A stretch of 64,000 nucleotides of DNA from Crossiella sp. CA-258035. Lineage in GTDB: Bacteria; Actinomycetota; Actinomycetes; Mycobacteriales; Pseudonocardiaceae. Under the pieces are notes generated by a model. It was not told where the DNA came from, made no database searches, and saw only the letters and a program-made list of their open reading frames with translations. Shown here piece after piece: positions 1-5,748 of this stretch; position 1 is the stretch's first letter; each line of letters opens with the position of its first letter. Both the position numbers and the translations under genes were made by a program. The stretch covers positions 219,001 to 283,000 of the forward strand of contig NZ_CP116413.1 in assembly GCF_030064675.1 (NCBI RefSeq), in the 5' to 3' direction.

Positions 1-741
1 GCCCGCGGGCACGCCGGACATCGGCAGCGGGGTCCGGCCGTCGTCGCTGACCACGGTCGCGCCGCCGGCGAGCCAGTGGTTGCCGAGCTGGAGGTTCGGT
101 GAGAAGTGCCAGGAGTGCTCGCTCAGGTTGCTGACCCGGACCCGCACCGCGGCCTGCTGGCCCGGCCTCAGCCGAGTCGGCGCGGACAGCACTTCCAGCC
201 CGGCCCGGCAGCCCTCCGGCACCGGCACCGGGCTGGTGCGGTGGCTGGGCAGCTGGAGCACCAGCACCCCGCCCGGCCGGACCACCCTGACCAGCTCCAG
301 CAGGCTGGCCACCTTGGGCAGCGGCGGGATGTGCTGGAGCACGATCAGGCTCAGCACCCCGTCGAAGCTCGCGTCCGGGAACGGCAGCGCGCGGCCGTCA
401 TAGGCCACGAACTCGGTGCGCTCCGGGAACCGGCTCATCGCCTTGGCCTGCTCGACCATGGAAGGAGCGATGTCCACGCCGACCACCTGACAGCCGGTCT
501 CGGCCAGCGCGTTGCTCAGCCTGCCCAGCCCGCAGCCGAAGTCGAGCACCCGGCCGCCCAGCTCCAGGTCCAGCCCGGCCAGCCAGCCGCTGACAGCCTC
601 GACGTGCCTGCGCCCGGTGGCCATGAACTCGTCGTGGTCCCACTGGTTGTGCCTGCGCTCCGGATCGGAGAGCACCGCCCAGTACGGATCTTCCTTACCC
701 AGGTTGTCCCAGGTGGCTTGCAGGCCGGGCAGGTCGGTCAC
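1..741 (-). CDS. SAM-dependent methyltransferase with C-terminal Ig-like segment (partial)
   Basis: Class I methyltransferase; the C-terminus runs off the window. The GTG start at 741 overlaps the tyrA stop as GTGA, so the two are probably translationally coupled. The Rossmann motif I reads VLDFGCGLGRLSNAL (about residues 66-80), followed by the acidic loop VGVDIAP and the post-motif region FDGVLSLIVLQHI and VRPGGVLVLQL, as in ubiE/COQ5-type enzymes. After about residue 170 the chain changes to a beta-rich stretch (RPGQQAAVRVRVSNLSEHSW, then LQLGNHWL) that resembles a CARDB or NBR1-type Ig-like domain rather than methyltransferase. The substrate cannot be read from sequence. Confidence is high for the methyltransferase fold and low for the second domain. 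Confidence 0.85.
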   Translation of the reverse strand, partial: MTDLPGLQATWDNLGKEDPYWAVLSDPERRHNQWDHDEFMATGRRHVEAVSGWLAGLDLELGGRVLDFGCGLGRLSNALAETGCQVVGVDIAPSMVEQAKAMSRFPERTEFVAYDGRALPFPDASFDGVLSLIVLQHIPPLPKVASLLELVRVVRPGGVLVLQLPSHRTSPVPVPEGCRAGLEVLSAPTRLRPGQQAAVRVRVSNLSEHSWHFSPNLQLGNHWLAGGATVVSDDGRTPLPMSGVPAG

Positions 742-1715
742 GTGCTCCCCAGTTCCGTTCCGATGGCCATCTCGTCCTCGATCGAGGTGATCCGGCCACC
801 CAGTGTGCCAAGGTCGAGCAGCTCGTCCAGGGCATTGGGGTCCTTCAGGTCGATCCGCACCTCGGCCGGCGCGCTCTCCGGGGCCCTGGTGAAGCCGCGG
901 CGGGCCTCGAACCCGGCGTCCACGGTGACCGCGAGGCCGCCGGTGGAGGCCAGCGAGCCGCGGGCCGCGCCCAGCCTGCCCAGCGCCTCGTCCAGCGCCT
1001 CCAGCAGCGCGCCCCGGTTGCCCTCGCACATCGCCCTGACCAGCTCGGGCCGGGTGCCGGCCACCCTGGTGCCATCGGCGAAGGAACCGGCGGCCAGTGA
1101 CCAGGCCAGCGGCCCGCCCTCGGCGCCGACCGCGGCCAGCACCGCGGCGAACAGGTGCGGCAGGTGCGAGATCCGGGCCACCGTGGCGTCGTGCTGCTCA
1201 GGTGTCGCGGGCACCACGTGCGCGCCGCAGGCGATGGCCAGCCTGGCCACCTGCGCCCACCTGGTCAGGTCGGTCTCCTCCTCGGCGGTGACCACCCAGG
1301 GCGCGCCGCGGAACAGCTCGGCCGAGCCCGCCGCCCAGCCGGACCCGGTGGACCCGGCCATCGGGTGCCCGCCGACGTAACGGGCCGAGGGCAGGATGCG
1401 GCCCACCGCCTCGGCCACCGGCCCCTTGACGCTGACCACGTCGGTCAGCGGGCAGGACGGGGCGAGCGCGCGGACCTGCCGGAGCACCTCCTCCAGCGCG
1501 GTCAGCGGCACCGCCAGGACGATCAGCGCGCCCTCGTCCTCGGCCCGGCGCAGCGCGTCCGCCACGCTCGCCTCGGCCTGGTAGCCGTCGGCCAGCGCCG
1601 CGTCCCGGTCCACCTCGGACTTGGTCGCGCCCCACGCCGGGTAGCCGGCCGACCGGACCGCCCGTAGCACCGAGCCGCCGATCAGCCCGAGCCCGAGCAC
1701 ACACACCGAATGCAT
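738..1715 (-). CDS. tyrA: Prephenate dehydrogenase
   Basis: Oxidises prephenate to 4-hydroxyphenylpyruvate with NAD(P), the tyrosine branch of aromatic amino-acid synthesis; cytosolic. The 325-residue protein opens with the dinucleotide-binding loop LGLGLIGGS (residues 7-15). TDVVSVK (91-97) and GGHPMAGS (115-122), the family's conserved active-site segments with the catalytic histidine, follow. The C-terminal third is the helical dimerisation domain. The start ATG at 1715 has a GGAAGGA ribosome site upstream. In M. tuberculosis tyrA (Rv3754) also lies near the tadA pair, which agrees with the genes that follow here. The chain ends in a divergent tail without a clear ACT domain. Confidence 0.95.
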   Translation of the reverse strand: MHSVCVLGLGLIGGSVLRAVRSAGYPAWGATKSEVDRDAALADGYQAEASVADALRRAEDEGALIVLAVPLTALEEVLRQVRALAPSCPLTDVVSVKGPVAEAVGRILPSARYVGGHPMAGSTGSGWAAGSAELFRGAPWVVTAEEETDLTRWAQVARLAIACGAHVVPATPEQHDATVARISHLPHLFAAVLAAVGAEGGPLAWSLAAGSFADGTRVAGTRPELVRAMCEGNRGALLEALDEALGRLGAARGSLASTGGLAVTVDAGFEARRGFTRAPESAPAEVRIDLKDPNALDELLDLGTLGGRITSIEDEMAIGTELGST

Positions 1716-1752
1716 TCGCCCATCCTTCCGCTGCCCACGTCCGCAGCGTTTG

Positions 1753-2244
1753 CTACCCCGGGTTCCCCGCGCTGTCTGCCTGGTTCGCGGGAGAGGCGCC
1801 CGGCCGCAGCTCCTCGTCGGTCAGCGCCCACACCGGCGTGACCTCCGGTCCAGGACCAGCGGTGACCTGGAGCTCGCCGATCCGGTACTCGTCGCGGCTG
1901 GGCTGAACGGTGTACCCGGCCTCCCGCAGGATGGCGGTCATCGCCGCGACCATCGCCTCACCGACCCGGTACGAGTAGCCGATCGCCGGATCGTCCAACC
2001 GGCCGCTGTTCACCGCCCGCCGGGCACAGGCGCGCAGCCGGGGGCTGACCACCCAATCCACGTGCACCCCACCGATCTCGTCCCGGCCGGGGTCCACGCT
2101 GACCTCGGCGCCGGGATACAGGTCGCCGGAGAAGGTCCTCGGCACCACCGCCAGCCCGGCCGCGGCCAGCTCGTCGCGCACGCACACGGCCAGGAACTCC
2201 CGCCGGGCCAGCTCCTCCGGCTCGGCCTTCTGGGGAAAGGTCAC
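1753..2244 (-). CDS. Conserved hypothetical protein, coupled to M20 amidohydrolase
   Basis: 163-residue soluble protein with no family I can name. It is acidic, with no signal peptide or membrane segment; the first half carries an Arg-rich stretch (SPRLRACARRAV) and the second a mixed alpha/beta pattern ending in a disordered PGASPANQADSAGNPG tail. Its GTG start at 2244 overlaps the stop of the M20 amidohydrolase as GTGA, so it is the downstream, translationally coupled member of a two-gene unit. The coupling suggests a role linked to the hydrolase, but nothing in the sequence proves one. Confidence 0.75.
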   Translation of the reverse strand: MTFPQKAEPEELARREFLAVCVRDELAAAGLAVVPRTFSGDLYPGAEVSVDPGRDEIGGVHVDWVVSPRLRACARRAVNSGRLDDPAIGYSYRVGEAMVAAMTAILREAGYTVQPSRDEYRIGELQVTAGPGPEVTPVWALTDEELRPGASPANQADSAGNPG

Positions 2245-3461
2245 CGCAGTGCGTCCAGCGCGAACCCGGCGTACATGGCCACCCCGTGCGCCATCGCGGC
2301 CTCGTCGAAGATCACCCGGTTGGAGTGGTTCGGCGCGGCGTCGGCCACCGGCGTGCCGGGCGGGCAGGCGCCGAGGAAGGCCATCGCGCCCGGCACCTCG
2401 TTCAGCACGTAGGACCAGTCCTCCGCGCCCATCAGCGGATCCAGCATCGGCGCGGCGTGCGCCGGGCCGAGCACCGCGGCGGCCAGGTCCACCACGCCGG
2501 GGCCGACCACCTCGTCGTTGACCGTCACCCCGTAGCCGAGCACCACCTCCACCTCGGCGGTGCAGCCGTGCGCGGCGGCCACGTGCTCGCAGACCCGGCG
2601 GACCTCCTCGTGCACCAGCTTGCGGGTGGGCTCCGACAGCGCCCTGATGGTGCCCTGCAGGTGCGCGACCTCGGGGATGATGTTGCTGGTGGTGCCCGCC
2701 TTGATGTGCGCCACGGTGACCACGGCCGGGTCGAACACGCTGACCTTGCGGGTGATCATGGTTTGCAGCGCGCCGACCATGGCCGCGGCCGCCGGGATCG
2801 GGTCCAGCGCGTCGTGCGGGGCCGAGGCGTGCCCGCCGCGGCCGGTGACGGTCACGTTCAGGATGTCCGAGGAGGCCATGATCGGCCCCGGCCGGGACTG
2901 GAGCATGCCGCTGTCCAGGGTCGAGGTGATGTGGATGGCCAGCGCCCGCTCCGGCCTGCTGCCGGTGACCTCCAGCAGCCCCTCGTCCAGCATGTACTTG
3001 GCCCCGTGGTGACCCTCCTCACCCGGCTGGAACATGAACACCACCTGCCCGGCCAGCTCCGCGCGGCGGGCGCTGAGCAGGCGCGCGGCCGAGGCGAGCA
3101 TCGCCACGTGCGTGTCGTGGCCGCAGGCGTGCATGGTGCCGGGCGTCTCGGAGGCGAACTCCAGACCGGTGTCCTCGGTCAGCGGCAGCGCGTCCATGTC
3201 CGCGCGCAGCAGCACCGTCCGGCCCGGCTTGCCGCCCTCCAGCACCCCCACCACCGAGGTGGTGGACTCGCCGGTGCGCGTGCTCAGCGGCAGGTCGGCC
3301 AGCTCGGCCAGCACCGCGGCCTGGGTGCTCGGCAGGCGCAGGCCCTGCTCGGGGTGGCGGTGGATCCGGCGGCGCAGCGCGACCGTCCTCGGCTGGAGTT
3401 CGCGGGCCTGGTGCAGGACGCCGGCGAGCCGGGCGTCCGCGGGGTGCACGGGGGCGCTCAT
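2241..3461 (-). CDS. M20 family metallo-amidohydrolase (hippurate hydrolase-like)
   Basis: Probable N-acyl-amino acid or hippurate-type amidohydrolase that releases a free amino acid from an acylated or aminoacyl substrate; cytosolic, 406 residues, normal for the family. Metal-binding and catalytic motifs are present in order: RADMDALP (86-93), HACGHDTH (111-118), QPGEEG (145-150), and C-terminal GAEDWSY and PNHSNR. The central dimerisation domain contains GRGGHAS. The start ATG at 3461 lies close to the divergent tadA operon. Exact substrate is not readable; peptidase T or succinyl-diaminopimelate desuccinylase are less likely because the HACGHDTH block is typical of the IAA-amino acid hydrolase subfamily. 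Confidence 0.9.
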   Translation of the reverse strand: MSAPVHPADARLAGVLHQARELQPRTVALRRRIHRHPEQGLRLPSTQAAVLAELADLPLSTRTGESTTSVVGVLEGGKPGRTVLLRADMDALPLTEDTGLEFASETPGTMHACGHDTHVAMLASAARLLSARRAELAGQVVFMFQPGEEGHHGAKYMLDEGLLEVTGSRPERALAIHITSTLDSGMLQSRPGPIMASSDILNVTVTGRGGHASAPHDALDPIPAAAAMVGALQTMITRKVSVFDPAVVTVAHIKAGTTSNIIPEVAHLQGTIRALSEPTRKLVHEEVRRVCEHVAAAHGCTAEVEVVLGYGVTVNDEVVGPGVVDLAAAVLGPAHAAPMLDPLMGAEDWSYVLNEVPGAMAFLGACPPGTPVADAAPNHSNRVIFDEAAMAHGVAMYAGFALDALR

Positions 3462-3550
3462 GGGGACAGTGTCGCCTGTCAGTGGGACGCGCGGACACCG
3501 TCATTTGCCTCGCCACGCCGCGTACGCGGGATAGTGCTTTCGGGTTAAGC

Positions 3551-3566
3551 GTTATGCGCATAACGT
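3551..3566 (+). promoter_or_regulatory. Palindromic operator overlapping -10 of the tadA operon
   Basis: GTTATGCGCATAAC (3551-3564) is a perfect 14-base palindrome. A -10-like TAACGT (3561-3566) overlaps its right half and stands 7 bases before the ATG at 3574, the leaderless arrangement used repeatedly in this window. A protein bound here would cover the promoter. The site also lies in the divergent gap with the M20 gene. Confidence 0.6.
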
Positions 3567-3573
3567 GTGCCCC

Positions 3574-4062
3574 ATGGCGGTGCAGGAGCCGGTCATCGGC
3601 TTCGCGGTTGCGGTGGTGCGTGAGGAAGGCCGTTGGCGGTGTACGCCGATGGACAGTGCGGCGCTGGCTGACCTGGACGCGGCGATCACCGAGTTGCGCA
3701 GGACCAGGTCGACGGGCGCCGTCTTCGGCATGCTCGCCGTCGACGACGAGTTCTTCGTGCTGATCAGACCGGCGCCGACCGGAGTGGCCCTGCTGCTCTC
3801 CGACGCGGGCTCCGGACTCGACTACGACGTGGCCGCGGACGTGCTCGACCTGCTCAGGGTCGAGCCGCCGGACCCCGACGACGAGGACATCTGGCCGGCC
3901 GGCGACTTCACCATCCTCACCGACCTCGGCCTGCCCGAACCCGAGCTGCAGCTGATCGTCGACGACATCGACCTGTACCCGGACGAGCAGCTCACCATGA
4001 TCGCCCAGCGCTGCGGGTTCGCCGACGAGCTGAGCAAGATCACCGAGCGGCTGCAGCAGTGA
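3574..4062 (+). CDS. tRNA adenosine deaminase-associated protein
   Basis: 162-residue acidic protein of the family that actinobacteria encode directly before tadA (Rv3753c-like). Visible features are FAVAVVREEGRWRC at the N-terminus, a long acidic middle (VEPPDPDDEDIWPAGD) and an aspartate-rich C-terminus (LIVDDIDLYPDEQL). There are no membrane segments. Its function is unknown; constant association with tadA suggests a partner in wobble-adenosine editing. I chose the ATG at 3574 because a -10 box ends 7 bases upstream, rather than the in-frame GTG at 3565. The stop overlaps the tadA start as GTGA. Confidence 0.88.
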   Translation: MAVQEPVIGFAVAVVREEGRWRCTPMDSAALADLDAAITELRRTRSTGAVFGMLAVDDEFFVLIRPAPTGVALLLSDAGSGLDYDVAADVLDLLRVEPPDPDDEDIWPAGDFTILTDLGLPEPELQLIVDDIDLYPDEQLTMIAQRCGFADELSKITERLQQ

Positions 4063-4535
4063 CCCTGCCGCCATCGGCGGCGGACCTGGCAGCCATGCGC
4101 ACCGCGCTGGAGATCGCGCGCGGGGCCCTGACCAGCGGAGACGTCCCCATCGGCGCGGTCGTGCTGGACCAGCACGGCCGGGAGCTGGCCCGCGCGCACA
4201 ACGCCCGCGAAGCCAGCGCCGACCCCACCGCCCACGCCGAGGTCCTCGCCCTGCGCGCCGCCGCGGCGGCCAACGGCGACGGCTGGCGCCTGGACGGCTG
4301 CACCCTGGTGGTCACCCTGGAGCCCTGCACCATGTGCGCGGGCGCGATCGTGCTGGCCAGGGTCGCCAGAGTGGTCTTCGGCGCCTGGGAACCCAAGACC
4401 GGCGCGGCCGGCTCGCTGTGGGACGTGCTGCGCGACCGCAGGCTCAACCACCGCCCCGAAGTGCGCGGCGACGTGCTCGCCGAAGAGTCCGCGGCCCTGC
4501 TCGAAAAGTTCTTCCGGGACCACCGGGACGGGTGA
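4059..4535 (+). CDS. tadA: tRNA-specific adenosine deaminase
   Basis: Converts A34 to inosine in the anticodon of tRNA-Arg(ACG) so that one tRNA reads CGU, CGC and CGA; cytosolic zinc enzyme acting as a homodimer. The 158-residue chain contains the deaminase zinc site HAE (residues 59-61, with the proton-shuttling glutamate) and PCTMC (89-93), plus the TadA-type GAWEPKTGAAGS loop that distinguishes it from guanine or cytosine deaminases. The GTG start overlaps the preceding stop by four bases, so it is probably coupled to the associated protein and to the palindromic promoter at 3551. Confidence 0.95.
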   Translation: MTLPPSAADLAAMRTALEIARGALTSGDVPIGAVVLDQHGRELARAHNAREASADPTAHAEVLALRAAAAANGDGWRLDGCTLVVTLEPCTMCAGAIVLARVARVVFGAWEPKTGAAGSLWDVLRDRRLNHRPEVRGDVLAEESAALLEKFFRDHRDG

Positions 4536-4636
4536 GGCCGCTCACAACGGCGTGACGCGAACGGAATTCGGGCACTCCGTACGAGGTGAGTGGCCCGGTG
4601 CGGGGCCGGCGCCACCACAGCGCGAAGGGAGCCGCC

Positions 4637-4843
4637 ATGAGCGTGTTCGACAAGGCCAAGGACAAGGCCGAGCAGCTGGTCGGCCAGGCCAAGGAGAAGA
4701 TCGGCCAGGTCACCGGCAACGAGGAACTGGAGGCCGCTGGCAAGCGCGACCAGCTCGCCGGCGAAGCCAAGGAGACCGCCCACGACGTCCGCGACAAGGC
4801 GGCCGACGCGGTCAAGGACATCAAGGACAAGTTCCAGAAGTAG
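4637..4843 (+). CDS. CsbD family stress protein
   Basis: 68-residue, highly charged, probably helical and partly disordered protein of the CsbD family, whose Bacillus member is a general-stress (sigma-B) protein of unknown biochemical role. Sequence is dominated by Lys, Glu, Asp and Ala in repeated amphipathic blocks (DKAKDKAEQLVGQAKEKI; GKRDQLAGEAKE). The ATG at 4637 is preceded by a GAAGGGA ribosome site; longer in-frame upstream starts have no such site and add unrelated residues. Confidence 0.9.
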   Translation: MSVFDKAKDKAEQLVGQAKEKIGQVTGNEELEAAGKRDQLAGEAKETAHDVRDKAADAVKDIKDKFQK

Positions 4844-4906
4844 CAGCTCAGAGGCCTGCGGAACCCGATTGCGGTTTCCCGGTGGTCGTTCGGTATTGTT
4901 CTCGGC

Positions 4907-4993
4907 GGTGGCGTGTCCGAGCGGCCGAAGGAGCACGCCTCGAAAGCGTGTGAGGGTTCACGCCCTCCGTGGGTTCAAATCCCACCGCCACCG
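4907..4993 (+). tRNA. tRNA-Ser (CGA)
   Basis: Acceptor arms GGTGGCG (4907-4913) and CGCCACC (4986-4992) pair fully, with discriminator G at 4993. The anticodon loop CTCGAAA gives anticodon CGA (codon UCG). A long variable arm (GTGAGGGTTCACGCCCTC region) identifies class II serine tRNA; the T loop GGTTCAAATCC is present. No CCA is encoded. A -10-like TATTGT lies at 4894-4899. Confidence 0.97.
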
Positions 4994-4999
4994 CTGGCT

Positions 5000-5041
5000 G
5001 ATGGCCCCGTGCTCGCGCTCTACGCGCTCGCCGGGGCCATC
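5000..5041 (+). terminator. Hairpin after tRNA-Ser(CGA)
   Basis: GATGGCCCCG (5000-5009) pairs with CGGGGCCATC (5032-5041); inside the loop GCGC repeats can form a second short stem. Followed by GGTTTATTG, only weakly T-rich. Likely the tRNA terminator. Confidence 0.65.
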
Positions 5042-5280
5042 GGTTTATTGACCCGGGGGGCCGAGCCCCCCGGACCCCCACGGTGCGTGGTTGTTGCGGA
5101 ACCAGCCTGGTGCGGTTCCGTCTTCCCCTCCGGGGCTCCACCCCCAGGCCTCCACCCTCTCTCTCGGGCCCCTCTGTCGGGCCTCCGCCCTCCGGGCCTC
5201 CACTTCCCTCCGCTTCCCTCTGGCCTCCGGTTTTGTCTTCGGTTTTGGGGTTGTGGTCGCCGTAGGGTTTGGGGGTGGGG

Positions 5281-5643
5281 ATGTATGTGTCTGTTCGTGG
5301 GTGGATTGAGGTTCGGCACGAGCAGTGGGACGTGTTCAAGCGGATCGTGGCCAGTCATGGTCCGGAGCGGTATGCGGCTGGGTTTGTGTTTCCCTCGGGG
5401 TTCAGCTGGTCGCTTCCTGTCTGCTACGCGGCTGATGTTCGGGAGTGGGCTGTCAAGCCTCTTCGGTGGCTGGTGGCTGAGTTGGCTCGGATGGAGCCGG
5501 TGGATGAGGACCTGGACATGCCTGCGGGGTTCTTCCTGCTGAGTGACGAGCGGCAGCAGTCGTTCTCGTGGACCGTTCGGGATGGTCAGGTGATCGATGG
5601 GCCTGCGCCTGCGGAGCTTCGGTGGCTTGGGGAGCGGCCGTGA
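5281..5643 (+). CDS. Hypothetical protein in atypical-composition stretch
   Basis: 120-residue soluble protein that I do not recognise. It starts MYVSVRGWIEVRHEQWDVFK and contains many aromatic residues (WSLPVCYAADVREWAVKPLRWLV) with an acidic centre (MEPVDEDLDMP). No signal or membrane segment. I chose ATG 5281, directly after a G-rich GGGGGTGGGG tract that could act as ribosome site. Codon use differs from most neighbours: T-ending codons (GTT, TTT, GCT, CCT) and GGG are common, which together with its position just after a tRNA gene hints at acquired DNA. The 236 bases before it hold no gene, only a C/T-rich tract. Confidence 0.7.
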   Translation: MYVSVRGWIEVRHEQWDVFKRIVASHGPERYAAGFVFPSGFSWSLPVCYAADVREWAVKPLRWLVAELARMEPVDEDLDMPAGFFLLSDERQQSFSWTVRDGQVIDGPAPAELRWLGERP

Positions 5644-5712
5644 GGTTGGGATGACCTGCGGCAATCGTTAGGGGAACGCCTACCAAAGTTCACTCGATCA
5701 GGGAAAGATTCC

Positions 5713-5736
5713 TCCTCCCGACCCCGACCGGGAGGA
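5713..5736 (+). promoter_or_regulatory. Hairpin masking the nuclease ribosome site
   Basis: TCCTCCCG (5713-5720) pairs perfectly with CGGGAGGA (5729-5736) across the loop ACCCCGAC. The 3' arm contains GGAGGA, the only good ribosome-binding sequence before the ATG at 5749, so the folded leader would block translation. No T-run follows, which argues against a terminator. Confidence 0.5.
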
Positions 5737-5748
5737 CCTGAGCTTCGG

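Noticed and set aside
4907-5643. Possible integration site at tRNA-Ser(CGA)
   Set aside because: The stretch after the tRNA is atypical, but I saw no second copy of the tRNA 3' end nearby and no integrase gene, so no mobile element is claimed.
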